Below are positions 32,292-40,311 of a stretch of 41,540 nucleotides of DNA, one piece after another. The DNA is taken from assembly GCA_017445115.1 (NCBI GenBank), contig JAFSUU010000025.1:1-41540 (forward strand). The letters are read 5' to 3'. The stretch is from Clostridia bacterium. GTDB taxonomy: Bacteria; Bacillota_A; Clostridia; Oscillospirales; CAG-272. The translations under genes were made by a program, and so were the position numbers. The notes below the pieces were generated by a model, which saw only the letters and a program-made list of their open reading frames with translations, made no database searches and had not been told where the DNA came from. Position 1 is the first letter of the stretch. Every line of letters begins with the position of its first letter.

Positions 32292-33365
32292 ATGAAATAC
32301 ACGACAGATGTAAATTCAGCCGAGCCGCTGTATTTGCAGCTATATTATCAGATAAGGAACGACATCGTTTCCGGCGCGATCTCGCCGTCGTCAAAACTGC
32401 CGTCGAAAAGGATCCTCGCCGAAGAGACCGGCGTCAGCGTTATAACCGTCGAACACGCCTACTCCCTGCTCTGCGACGAAGGATACGCCGTGTCAAAAGA
32501 AAAAAGCGGGTACTTCGCACTCCACGGAGAAAGCTCGTCAAGCCCCGCTTCGCAGTCGCTGTATCTGCGTACCCCTCACGTTTCGCGTCAGATAGAGACC
32601 GAGTTTCCTCTTTCATCATTTAAAAAGCACATGAGATACATCATCTCCGATTACGACGACGAACTTCTTGAACGGGCACCGAACAACGGGTGCGAAGAAC
32701 TGCGCTGTGCGATCTCCGGCTTTCTCTCGCGTTTCCGCGGGATATCCGTCGTACCCGAACAGATAGTGATCGGCGCGGGGGCGGAATATCTCTATTCCCT
32801 GCTTATCCAGTTTTTCGGAAAAGGCAAGCGCTTTGCAGTCGAGGATCCGTGTTATAAAAAAATAGAACAGGTCTACACGGCAAGCGGGATAGAATTTGAA
32901 AAGCTTCCGCTCGAAGGCGACGGAATAAAGCTTTCGGCGTTAAAAAAGACAAAGGCGGAAATACTCCATATAACTCCGTACCACAGCTTTCCGAGCGGCG
33001 TCACGGCGTCTCCGATGAAACGCGTATCATACGTCGAATGGGCGAGGCGGACCGGAGGATATATCATCGAAGACGATTACGAGTCTGAATTTTCCATGCT
33101 TTCAAAGCCGGTCGACACCATACGGTCTCTCGATCCCGACGGAAGAGTGTTCTATCTCAACACGTTCTCGAAAACGCTCGCCCCGTCGATGAGGATCGGA
33201 TATATGCTGATACCGTTGCCTCTTCTTGAAGAATATGAGAAAAAGCTCGGTTTCTATTCATGCACCGTTCCCGTGTTCGATCAGCTCGTCCTCGCTTCCT
33301 TCATCGACAGCGGAGAGTTTGAAAGACATATAAATAAAATGAGAAGGAAGCTCAGAAACATCTGA
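32292..33365 (+). CDS. MocR/PdxR-type regulator: GntR helix-turn-helix plus aminotransferase-like domain, short C-terminus
   Basis: 357 residues. Residues 10-75 are a GntR winged helix (PLYLQLYYQIRNDIVSGAI, LPSKRILAEETGVSVITVEHAYSLL). Residues about 105-357 are a fold-type I aminotransferase-like domain that binds pyridoxal phosphate: IEDDYESEF (D261/D262) and NTFSKTLAPSMRIGY with the Schiff-base Lys K294. Family members are normally about 440-490 residues; this one stops at HINKMRRKLRNI, lacking most of the C-terminal small domain, and a terminator follows within 10 bases. Divergent from the ECF S component, it probably senses B6 or an amino-acid aldimine and controls uptake. CGGAGATCAA precedes the ATG. 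Confidence 0.88.
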   Translation: MKYTTDVNSAEPLYLQLYYQIRNDIVSGAISPSSKLPSKRILAEETGVSVITVEHAYSLLCDEGYAVSKEKSGYFALHGESSSSPASQSLYLRTPHVSRQIETEFPLSSFKKHMRYIISDYDDELLERAPNNGCEELRCAISGFLSRFRGISVVPEQIVIGAGAEYLYSLLIQFFGKGKRFAVEDPCYKKIEQVYTASGIEFEKLPLEGDGIKLSALKKTKAEILHITPYHSFPSGVTASPMKRVSYVEWARRTGGYIIEDDYESEFSMLSKPVDTIRSLDPDGRVFYLNTFSKTLAPSMRIGYMLIPLPLLEEYEKKLGFYSCTVPVFDQLVLASFIDSGEFERHINKMRRKLRNI

Positions 33366-33374
33366 CAGAAAAAC

Positions 33375-33400
33375 AGGGAGCCGAAAATCGGCTCCCTTTT
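33375..33400. terminator. Bidirectional terminator between the MocR gene and pckA
   Basis: Perfect 10-base stem AGGGAGCCGA / TCGGCTCCCT with an AAA loop. TTTT follows on plus and GTTTTTC on minus, serving both converging genes. Confidence 0.9.
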
Positions 33401-33415
33401 GAATTGTCTTTTCGA

Positions 33416-34993
33416 TCAGTCAGCTTTCGGTCCCGCTGCGACGATGTTCTCGGGCATATCGGGATACTTTGCTGCAAAGTTGTCTTTGAATTTCTTTGCA
33501 AGGATCTTTGCCTGCTTCTCGTAAGCCGCCTTGTCGGTCCATACGTTTCTCGGATCGAGTATCTCGGGCGGAACGTTCGGGCAAGTCTTCGGGATGTTCA
33601 CGTTGAAGATCGGATCGCGAACGTACTCTACGTTGTCAAGCTCGCCAGCGAGAGCGGCTGTGACCATAGCGCGCGTGTAGGAGAGCTTCATTCTCGGAAC
33701 CGTGCCCGCAGCGCCGCCGCACCAGCCGGTGTTAACGAGGAACACGGAAGCGCCGGTCTCTTTGAGCTTCTCGCCGAGCATCGTTGCGTAAACGGATGCA
33801 TTGAGCGGGAAGAAGGGCGCGCCGAAGAGCGTCGAGAACGTGGTGACAGGCTCGGTGATACCGCGCTCCGTTCCGGCGAGTTTGCTTGTGTAACCGGAGA
33901 CGAAGTGGTACATAGCCATATCCTCATCGAGCTTGGAGATCGGAGGAATTACGCCGAAAGCGTCCGCAGTCAGGAAAATGACTGTCTTCGGAAGTCCGCC
34001 GACTCCGGGAATAGCCGCGTTCGGAATGTAGTTGATCGGATAGCCCGCTCTTGTGTTCTCTGTGAGAGAGCCGTCGTGATAGTCGGGATGTCCGGCTTCG
34101 TCGACGATGACGTTTTCAAGAAGCGTGCCGAATTTGATCGCCTCGTAGATCTGAGGCTCTTTTTCATGTTCAAGGTCGATGCACTTTGCATAGCATCCGC
34201 CCTCAATGTTGAATACGCCGTCGGGAGACCAGCCGTGCTCGTCGTCGCCGATAAGACGTCTTGCGGGGTCTGCGGAAAGTGTGGTCTTACCTGTTCCGGA
34301 GAGCCCGAAGAAAACTGCGGAGTTGCCGTCTTCACCGATGTTCGCGGAGCAGTGCATCGAAAGGATGCCGCGCTTCGGAAGAACGTAGTTCATAACGGAG
34401 AATACGCTCTTCTTGATCTCGCCTGCGTATCCGCTGCCGGCGATGACGACCTCACGGTCCTCATAGTTGATGAGAATAGCGGCTTCACTGTGTACTCCGT
34501 CGATCTCGGGAACGCACTTGAAGCCGGGAGCTACCCAGATCGTGTAGTCGGGAGCAAAAGCGTCAAGCTCTTCCTCTGTCGGTCTTATCAGAAGCTCATG
34601 GATAAAGAGGTTCTGGCTCGCGAGTTCGTTCACGATACGGAAAGACTGGCGGTATTTCGGATCTGCTCCGGCAAAGCCGTCAAAAACGAATATATCCTTG
34701 TTCTGCAGGTAAGCGAGAAGTTTGCCTTTGATGAGAGTGTACTTTTCTTTTGAGATCGGAACGTTGATCTTTCCCCAGGCGATCTCGTCATGTACGGAAG
34801 GTACGTCGACTATGAATTTGTCGTCAGGGCTTCTTCCGGTGTATTTGCCGGTAACTACAACGAGCGCGCCGGTGTCCGAAAGACGTCCCTCTCCTCTCTT
34901 AAGCGCTTCTTCAACGAGCGATGCGACGGGAAGGTTGCGAAGAACTCTTCCGTTTCCGGCAACGCATACGTCTGCAGTGGTAAGGTTTTTCAT
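33416..34993 (-). CDS. pckA: Phosphoenolpyruvate carboxykinase (ATP)
   Basis: 525 residues, full length for the ATP-dependent enzyme. The start [10 protein letters not shown] at 34993 follows AGGAGATGCATATACA. Key segments: [10 protein letters not shown] (51-60), the P-loop [11 protein letters not shown] (230-240), the metal/kinase-2 motif LIGDDEHGW (247-255), SALTEN-like [13 protein letters not shown], and [10 protein letters not shown]. It interconverts oxaloacetate with PEP and CO2 using ATP/ADP. In fermenting gut anaerobes it often runs in the CO2-fixing direction to feed C4 acids, which would suit the malic enzyme and fumarase genes encoded 2 kb away; direction here is inference. Confidence 0.98.
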   Translation of the reverse strand: MKNLTTADVCVAGNGRVLRNLPVASLVEEALKRGEGRLSDTGALVVVTGKYTGRSPDDKFIVDVPSVHDEIAWGKINVPISKEKYTLIKGKLLAYLQNKDIFVFDGFAGADPKYRQSFRIVNELASQNLFIHELLIRPTEEELDAFAPDYTIWVAPGFKCVPEIDGVHSEAAILINYEDREVVIAGSGYAGEIKKSVFSVMNYVLPKRGILSMHCSANIGEDGNSAVFFGLSGTGKTTLSADPARRLIGDDEHGWSPDGVFNIEGGCYAKCIDLEHEKEPQIYEAIKFGTLLENVIVDEAGHPDYHDGSLTENTRAGYPINYIPNAAIPGVGGLPKTVIFLTADAFGVIPPISKLDEDMAMYHFVSGYTSKLAGTERGITEPVTTFSTLFGAPFFPLNASVYATMLGEKLKETGASVFLVNTGWCGGAAGTVPRMKLSYTRAMVTAALAGELDNVEYVRDPIFNVNIPKTCPNVPPEILDPRNVWTDKAAYEKQAKILAKKFKDNFAAKYPDMPENIVAAGPKAD

Positions 34994-35036
34994 TGTATAT
35001 GCATCTCCTTTTATAGAAATAATTATTCCAAACAAT

Positions 35037-35065
35037 ATTATCCCACAAGTTCCGCTTTCGGTCAA
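35037..35065 (-). promoter_or_regulatory. Promoter of pckA
   Basis: Minus strand: TTGACC (35060-35065), 17-base spacer ending TGTGG, GATAAT (35037-35042), with an extended -10 TG. Confidence 0.75.
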
Positions 35066-35123
35066 GAGCAAAATAAGCAAAATTAAGCGGAAGTTAAAGG
35101 CTTTCTTTCGTCATAAACGCGAA

Positions 35124-37502
35124 TCACTCGGCTTTTCCGCCGTCATTCTTTTTATCAAAGCGTTTCTTGAACGAGGAGAACCATTTTGAAACGATCACTA
35201 TCAGCTTGCTGATACCGATATACGTCGGGATCGAAAGAAGTCCGAAAGTTGTGAGAACGAGCGCGCTCTCTGTCGACAGCGGAACGATCGAGAAGAACGA
35301 CGCTCCGATGACCGCGCCGAGAATGAGCGCGACTGTCATGGCAATACAGAGCGCTACTCTGATCTTGCTCGCCGGAATGCATGTCGCATAGAGCATCAGA
35401 AGCCCGACGAATCCGACGATAAGAGCACAAACGGTAGACATTTGGTCCTTCGGGATCTCAAACACCGTGCAGAACACCATCACGCCGATCGTCATCACGA
35501 GATTTGTGAGAGCAGCGGGAAGCGAACGGAACAGGACGTTTTTCATAAAGTGACCGCGCACTCTGCTTTCGTTCGGCTCCATCGCGAGCACGAACGACGG
35601 AAAACCGATCGCGAGCGCGGAGATCAGCGAGAGCTGGGTCGGCTCGAGAGGGTATGTCAGCGTGAATACAAGAGTCACTATCGCGAGAACGAATGAAAAA
35701 ATATTTTTCCAAAGGTACAGCGACGCCGAACGCTCTATGTTGTTGATGACGCGCCTACCCTCCGCGACAACGCTCGGCATCGCCGAAAAATCGGAGTCGA
35801 GAAGGACAATATGAGACGCCTGAGACGCTACGTCGGATCCCGACGCCATAGCCACGGAACAGTCCGCTTCCTTCAGCGCGAGCACGTCGTTGACGCCGTC
35901 GCCTGTCATCGCGACAGTATGTCCGGCTTTTCTCATCGCGGCGATAAGTTTCTTTTTCTGCACCGGAGTCACTCTGCCGAAAACGGTGTATTCTTCCGCC
36001 GCCGCTTCGATCTTCTCGTCGGTGTCAAGCTCTCTCGCGTCAATGTATTTATCCGCGTCGCCGATACCGGCACGGCGGGAAACGTCAGAGACCGCAAGCG
36101 CGTTGTCGCCGGATATGACTTTGACCTTGACGTCGTTTTCCGCAAAATATCTGAAAGTTGCCCGCGCGCTGTCCCTTATCTTGTTTGCGAGAAGGATAAG
36201 CGCCGCCGGGGCTATTCTGCCGCCCGAGAGACCTGTCGCCGGGTCGCCCGAAAACGCCGCAAGAAGCAGAACGCGGCAGCCTTTTGACGAATACTTGTCA
36301 ACCGTGTCGGCAATAAGCGAATAATCGTCTCCGAGCATAAAGTCAGGAGCGCCGAGGACGAGAGTGCTTCCGTCTTCAAAAGACGCCGCACCGTATTTTC
36401 TCGAAGATGTGAAAGGAACGGTGTGGACCGCCTTCTTCTTCACTTCCCCGTTGAATCTGTTTTTGAGCGCTATCATCGTAGCGTTATCCGCCGCATGTGC
36501 GTTCACGTAATCCGTCATGACCGATTCTATCGCTTCGACCGTAACGTCTATCCTGAGAGGTAGTACATCCTCGACCGTCATTTTGTTCTCTGTGATCGTT
36601 CCGGTCTTGTCGACGCAAAGGGTGTCCACACGCGCCAGCGTTTCGATACAGTCGAGCTCGTGAACGAGAGTCTTTCTCTTTATCAGTCTTATGACGGAAG
36701 CGACGAGCGCGATACTGGTCAGCAGATAAAGCCCTTCGGGTATCATTCCGATAAGCGCCGCGACCGTGTGCACTATGCCCGTTTTGTAATCGTATCCAAG
36801 CCAGCTTATCTCTTTGAAGAGCATCGCCACTCCGAGCGGTATGATCAGAATACCTATGACCGTAACGAGCCTTGTCAGCGACCGCATCATCTCGCTCTTT
36901 CCGCGACGTTTCGATTTTTTCGCTTCAAGAGTGAGCTTCGACGCAAAGCTGTTTTCGCCGACCGCCGTAAGTCTCGCATAACACTCTCCGCTCATGACGA
37001 AAGAGCCGGAGACGAGGGATGCGCCTTTCGGCTTTTTTATCTCGTCCGCTTCACCGGTGATCAAAGCCTCGTTGACTATAACCGAACCGTCTGCTACTAT
37101 CGCATCTGCAAATATCTGCGAGCCTGCGGAAAAGACGACCGTGTCTCCCAGAACCGTGTCGTGAACTCCGACTTCCCTTCGCTCTCCGTCGCGAACAACG
37201 GTGCATTTGCGCTCCGTCAGAAGCGCCATCTTGTCAAGAACTTTTTTTGAACGGAGCTCCTGGACTATTCCTATAGCGGTATTTGCGAATACCACGATCA
37301 GAAACGTGAGATTTTTCCACGAGCCTGCGATAATGACGCCCGCGGCGAGCAGCGCGAATATCCCGTTAAAGAACGTAAAGATATTCGTCGCAAAGATCTG
37401 CCATACCGTCTTCGTCGGCGGTTCGATCTCTCTGTTATCGAGTCCAGCGGCAACCCTTCTCTCCACTTCGGAGGAGGTAAGCCCCGTAAGTTTCTCTTCC
37501 AT
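35124..37502 (-). CDS. P-type cation-transporting ATPase
   Basis: 792 residues. Order of signatures: cytoplasmic N-terminus with no metal-binding CxxC domain, membrane pair 1-2, actuator loop ALITGEADE (TGE at 149-151), the ion-path motif IPEGLYLLTS (255-262), the phosphorylation site DKTGT (298-302), nucleotide-binding region with KYGAASFEDG, then AMTGDGVNDVLALKEAD and six C-terminal helices. The PEGL motif and lack of CPx place it among P2-like calcium/cation exporters rather than heavy-metal pumps. The exact ion is not determinable. GGAGGATATAT precedes the ATG; it has its own promoter and no cotranscribed partner. Confidence 0.93.
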   Translation of the reverse strand: MEEKLTGLTSSEVERRVAAGLDNREIEPPTKTVWQIFATNIFTFFNGIFALLAAGVIIAGSWKNLTFLIVVFANTAIGIVQELRSKKVLDKMALLTERKCTVVRDGERREVGVHDTVLGDTVVFSAGSQIFADAIVADGSVIVNEALITGEADEIKKPKGASLVSGSFVMSGECYARLTAVGENSFASKLTLEAKKSKRRGKSEMMRSLTRLVTVIGILIIPLGVAMLFKEISWLGYDYKTGIVHTVAALIGMIPEGLYLLTSIALVASVIRLIKRKTLVHELDCIETLARVDTLCVDKTGTITENKMTVEDVLPLRIDVTVEAIESVMTDYVNAHAADNATMIALKNRFNGEVKKKAVHTVPFTSSRKYGAASFEDGSTLVLGAPDFMLGDDYSLIADTVDKYSSKGCRVLLLAAFSGDPATGLSGGRIAPAALILLANKIRDSARATFRYFAENDVKVKVISGDNALAVSDVSRRAGIGDADKYIDARELDTDEKIEAAAEEYTVFGRVTPVQKKKLIAAMRKAGHTVAMTGDGVNDVLALKEADCSVAMASGSDVASQASHIVLLDSDFSAMPSVVAEGRRVINNIERSASLYLWKNIFSFVLAIVTLVFTLTYPLEPTQLSLISALAIGFPSFVLAMEPNESRVRGHFMKNVLFRSLPAALTNLVMTIGVMVFCTVFEIPKDQMSTVCALIVGFVGLLMLYATCIPASKIRVALCIAMTVALILGAVIGASFFSIVPLSTESALVLTTFGLLSIPTYIGISKLIVIVSKWFSSFKKRFDKKNDGGKAE

Positions 37503-37570
37503 ATATATCCTCCGGCAAAAACCGTACCTTCATTTTATTCTTCGATCCGTATATGATCCCATACATCGAC

Positions 37571-37599
37571 ATTTTATCACATTTTTATGTTTTGTGCAA
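37571..37599 (-). promoter_or_regulatory. Promoter of the P-type ATPase gene
   Basis: Minus strand: TTGCAC (37594-37599), 17-base spacer ending TGTGA, TAAAAT (37571-37576), with an extended -10 TG. It is back to back with the tRNA promoter. Confidence 0.7.
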
Positions 37600-37626
37600 G
37601 AATAAGAAATAAATACAATATTAGTC

Positions 37627-37655
37627 TTGCAAAAAATAATAATATGTGTTATACT
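37627..37655 (+). promoter_or_regulatory. Promoter of tRNA-Leu
   Basis: TTGCAA (37627-37632), 17-base spacer, TATACT (37650-37655) with an extended -10 TG at 37647-37648. The mature tRNA begins 13 bases beyond. Confidence 0.8.
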
Positions 37656-37668
37656 GAACGTCGGTGAC

Positions 37669-37755
37669 GCCGGTATGATGGAATTGGCAGACGTGCTGGA
37701 CTCAAAATCCAGTGGTAGCGATACCGTGTCGGTTCGACCCCGACTACCGGCACCA
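37669..37755 (+). tRNA. tRNA-Leu (anticodon CAA)
   Basis: Class II tRNA of 87 bases including an encoded CCA. The acceptor stem GCCGGTA (37669-37675) pairs with TACCGGC (37745-37751). The anticodon arm CTGGA-CTCAAAA-TCCAG gives anticodon CAA, reading UUG. A long variable arm and the TTCGA T-loop are visible. Expected to charge leucine. An island with a TnpV gene begins about 120 bases downstream. Confidence 0.97.
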
Positions 37756-37761
37756 AACAGT

Positions 37762-37805
37762 ACAAATCCGAACCCCAAGCCGATTGGCGAAGGGTTCGGA
37801 TTTGT
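37762..37805 (+). terminator. Hairpin after tRNA-Leu
   Basis: Perfect 14-base stem ACAAATCCGAACCC / GGGTTCGGATTTGT around a 16-base loop that itself contains GCC/GGC. It starts 7 bases after the CCA end and is followed by CGTTTATTT; probable tRNA terminator. Confidence 0.75.
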
Positions 37806-37876
37806 CGTTTATTTCGACTATCCGAATTTCAATTCCAAGCAAGACAAACAAAAAATGAAAAACGGAGGTCAAGAAA

Positions 37877-38173
37877 ATGAATCTGAACATCGGTAACATC
37901 GGAATTTGGGGATTCCGGCATTATGAATTTCTCAAGGAAAACCGTCCATCAACAGTCGGCGTCATGCGCCTGAACGGAACGCTCGAAGGGTATCTCAAAG
38001 AGGTCAATCAAGAAGCAACGGAAATGCTTGAAACGCTCGTCCGGCAATACGCAAAAGCGGAAGGCGTCACAGAAGCTCTCAAACGCACAGATCAACTCGG
38101 TTGGGTGCAAAAGATGAACTCTATCCGCAACCGCTCCGAAGAGGTCGTACTGAGCGAAATCATCTACCGATAA
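37877..38173 (+). CDS. tnpV: TnpV-like protein of clostridial mobile elements
   Basis: 98 residues. GIWGFRHYEFLKENRPS, LNGTLEGYLKEVNQEATEML and GWVQKMNSIRNRSEEVVLSEIIY match the TnpV proteins carried by Tn4451-type and other clostridial elements, which are usually about 115-125 residues, so this copy is short at the N-terminus. Its biochemical role is not established. ACGGAGGTCAAGAAA precedes the ATG, indicating an expressed gene. No serine recombinase or relaxase accompanies it, so it is probably a leftover or passenger of a mobile element. It marks the left edge of the accessory island next to tRNA-Leu. Confidence 0.85.
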   Translation: MNLNIGNIGIWGFRHYEFLKENRPSTVGVMRLNGTLEGYLKEVNQEATEMLETLVRQYAKAEGVTEALKRTDQLGWVQKMNSIRNRSEEVVLSEIIYR

Positions 38174-38179
38174 ACGCAC

Positions 38180-38203
38180 GAGGCGGGGAGCAATCCCCGC
38201 CTC
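38180..38203. terminator. Hairpin between tnpV and the ATPase gene
   Basis: Perfect 10-base stem GAGGCGGGGA / TCCCCGCCTC with a GCAA loop, between converging genes. A T run is missing on both sides, so termination strength is uncertain. Confidence 0.5.
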
Positions 38204-38214
38204 AAAAACATTAG

Positions 38215-39711
38215 TCAGTCTGTGATACCTTTCCAAACACCAGGATGGATAATCAATTTCATACTTTTATCCAAAGGTCCTTGATTTCTGTATGCATTTC
38301 GCCTTTTTGTACCAAAAAAGGAAGTGTTGATATTCTGAAAGATTCCCACATCATACAATACACGTGCAAGCTCTTCTGGGCTCTGTATTTTATTTTGCAG
38401 ATCACAAAATGGTTTTGATTTTGTATAAAACTCGGTTAATGAAAATGATTGCTGGCCTAATTCTCGCAACAATTGATATAGGTCATCAATATTATTAAGA
38501 AGAGGGTTTATTTCATTTTCGAGTTCTTCATATACAAGCCACGTGCTATATGCTCTCTCTGCGTTCTTTATACTTCTAAAGTATACTGAATTTGTTTGTA
38601 TGATTTCTTCTTGTATTTTTTTGCAAAATTGAATTACATCCCTTGGACGATGCATTGTACGATCAATAATGTACCTAAACACCTCAACTAAATCGTCATC
38701 TCTGTAATTTCTAATGTTAATTTGCGATGTATCAAAAAGCTGTTCAAAATCCACTTCAGGTATCGACGCAGATATACGCTTATTAATCATTGCATATAAT
38801 TCGGATTGTTGGTATAGATGTGTATTACTTATCGTCCAATCAATACTATAAATAAACGGCTCCCATCGTGCACTTTCAGCATCAATTTTGCTTATTTCAC
38901 GAATTATATCATTCCTCAAATAAACAATCACTTTTGCGCCACATATTTTCCTTCTTCTTAACTCTTGATTAAATGAGTATGTGTATTTTAACAAACTGGC
39001 AATAGCACAAAGATAATCATCTGTTTTTTGTAATGCATTATAATTATCATCAAGTCGGTCAAATTGAATAACAATTTTCCTGCTTTCAGGGCAGGTTAAT
39101 AAATAATTGATAATTGTTTCCTGCAATCTTCCATTTAGTTCAGTGATATCTCTGCAGTTTGCTAAATTGTATTGATTACTCTTTTCTGTGCCAAGCCCAA
39201 AGTTCAAAAACTTGTTTGTTAAGCCAAATTCTGTTTTGTTAGTATTAGATATTGTTTCCCGATATAAGTCAGAAACAGTTTGACCAATGCATTTATCTAC
39301 AAACTCATTGATTTCTTGATAATGGACATTGCTTTCATCGGTCGGTAAAGGGCTTTTTGCTAATAATATCGCAAAATCAATGAGAATCATATGTTTCCAA
39401 ATGCTTTGATATTGATTAGGTTTGGAAAAATTGGCATCATCCATTGATAACAATCTATTAAAAGGGAAATCACCAAAATCAGTATTGTGAACGATTACCC
39501 CATTGTTATAGCTTTGTTCTTCAATCATTCTGTAAATAGCTGATTTTCCTGTCCCTTTACGTCCAGACACATAAAAATAGTCCCCGTTTATTATCTTGTT
39601 CCAATAATTATTATCAAGAAAGTATTGGTCAAGATTTGGATCGCCATATCCATCAATATCGCCAAAATTTATTATTTTCATCATTTCAACAATTTGATTC
39701 TGAGTAAACAT
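38215..39711 (-). CDS. P-loop ATPase, resembling the Sll1717-type family
   Basis: 498 residues. Walker A GRKGTGKS (50-57) follows a short YFYVSGRKG strand; a Walker B-like strand is IVIQFDRLDD (213-222). The N-terminal FGDIDGYGDPNLDQYFL and the later RDDIIREIS-like sensor region (YLRNDIIREISKID) recall stand-alone STAND/AAA-type ATPases annotated as Sll1717 family, several of which occur in defence islands. No membrane helix is seen. The gene is conspicuously more AT-rich than the rest of the window, a sign of transfer. AAAGGAGAAATTACT gives the start. It follows the 142-residue gene on the same strand by 18 bases, so cotranscription is likely. Confidence 0.6.
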   Translation of the reverse strand: MFTQNQIVEMMKIINFGDIDGYGDPNLDQYFLDNNYWNKIINGDYFYVSGRKGTGKSAIYRMIEEQSYNNGVIVHNTDFGDFPFNRLLSMDDANFSKPNQYQSIWKHMILIDFAILLAKSPLPTDESNVHYQEINEFVDKCIGQTVSDLYRETISNTNKTEFGLTNKFLNFGLGTEKSNQYNLANCRDITELNGRLQETIINYLLTCPESRKIVIQFDRLDDNYNALQKTDDYLCAIASLLKYTYSFNQELRRRKICGAKVIVYLRNDIIREISKIDAESARWEPFIYSIDWTISNTHLYQQSELYAMINKRISASIPEVDFEQLFDTSQINIRNYRDDDLVEVFRYIIDRTMHRPRDVIQFCKKIQEEIIQTNSVYFRSIKNAERAYSTWLVYEELENEINPLLNNIDDLYQLLRELGQQSFSLTEFYTKSKPFCDLQNKIQSPEELARVLYDVGIFQNINTSFFGTKRRNAYRNQGPLDKSMKLIIHPGVWKGITD

Positions 39712-39729
39712 AGTAATTTCTCCTTTATG

Positions 39730-40158
39730 TTAAATGCTTTTTGTTTTCGATGCATTTTCTTGGCTTGTTAGTTTTTTCTCTTTTTCTATCTTCCATTCCT
39801 CAAACTCACGCTTGCCTTCCTCGGATTCAAAGAAGGCGCGAATGTCGGGCATCATATCGTCAACGATTGCTTGAAGGACATGCTTCGGAACGTTGCACTC
39901 GGCGCGGCGCTCGCTTAAGACGTAACGAATTTCAATGAGCCAGCGCTTCCAAAAACCACCGTGCTCATAGGCGTAGATGTCTTTCCAATACGGTTCAAGC
40001 CGCAGAGCGATTTCCTTTTTGAACTCGCGCTCGATCTCGGCGGATCGTTCTTCGCCGATAAGCTCTTCGACGGCTTCTTTGCCGTACCGCTTTTCCGTTT
40101 CAGCAAGGTGAAGTTTTACTTCAAAAATCGAGTATTTATGTAATATCTTGTTTTCCAT
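39730..40158 (-). CDS. Uncharacterised 142-residue charged helical protein
   Basis: Starts MENKILHKYSIFEVKLH at 40158 with GGAGCGTCT upstream. The chain is rich in Glu, Lys and Arg and looks mostly helical (ETEKRYGKEAVEELIGEERSAEIE, FESEEGKREFEEWKIEKEKK). No signal peptide, membrane helix or catalytic motif is evident, and I do not recognise a family. It lies between a DUF1016/PDDEXK nuclease gene and a P-loop ATPase gene on the same strand and ends 18 bases before the latter. A role as partner or regulator of one of these is inferred from position alone. Confidence 0.7.
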   Translation of the reverse strand: MENKILHKYSIFEVKLHLAETEKRYGKEAVEELIGEERSAEIEREFKKEIALRLEPYWKDIYAYEHGGFWKRWLIEIRYVLSERRAECNVPKHVLQAIVDDMMPDIRAFFESEEGKREFEEWKIEKEKKLTSQENASKTKSI

Positions 40159-40189
40159 AGACGCTCCGTTTCTTCGGGGTATTAGGTAC

Positions 40190-40310
40190 CTCCCTAACAA
40201 GCGACTGACGAGGCAGGCGAGTTTTTGTATATACAAAAACGTTGCTTGTCGAGGTACGCCGCTGGATTTGTACGTACAAATCCAGTGCTTGCTAAGACAA
40301 TACCGCCATA
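40190..40310. repeat. Cluster of palindromes upstream of the 142-residue gene
   Basis: The 153-base gap contains a perfect 20-base palindrome at 40221-40240 (GTTTTTGTAT and its complement) and a perfect 24-base palindrome at 40262-40285 (CTGGATTTGTAC and its complement). The first is enclosed by an imperfect ACAAGCGAC / GTTGCTTGT pair, and GGTATT (40179-40184) faces AATACC near 40300. The style resembles the hairpin array at 1-220. It could act as an operator, a terminator/attenuator after the nuclease gene, or a dispersed repeat. Confidence 0.75.
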
Positions 40311-40311
40311 A

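Noticed and set aside
33404..34753. 449-codon open frame on the plus strand
   Set aside because: Lies opposite pckA, whose protein is unmistakable; no ribosome-binding site.
37530..37778. 82-codon minus-strand frame across tRNA-Leu
   Set aside because: It is antisense to the tRNA; this is a common false gene call at class II tRNAs.
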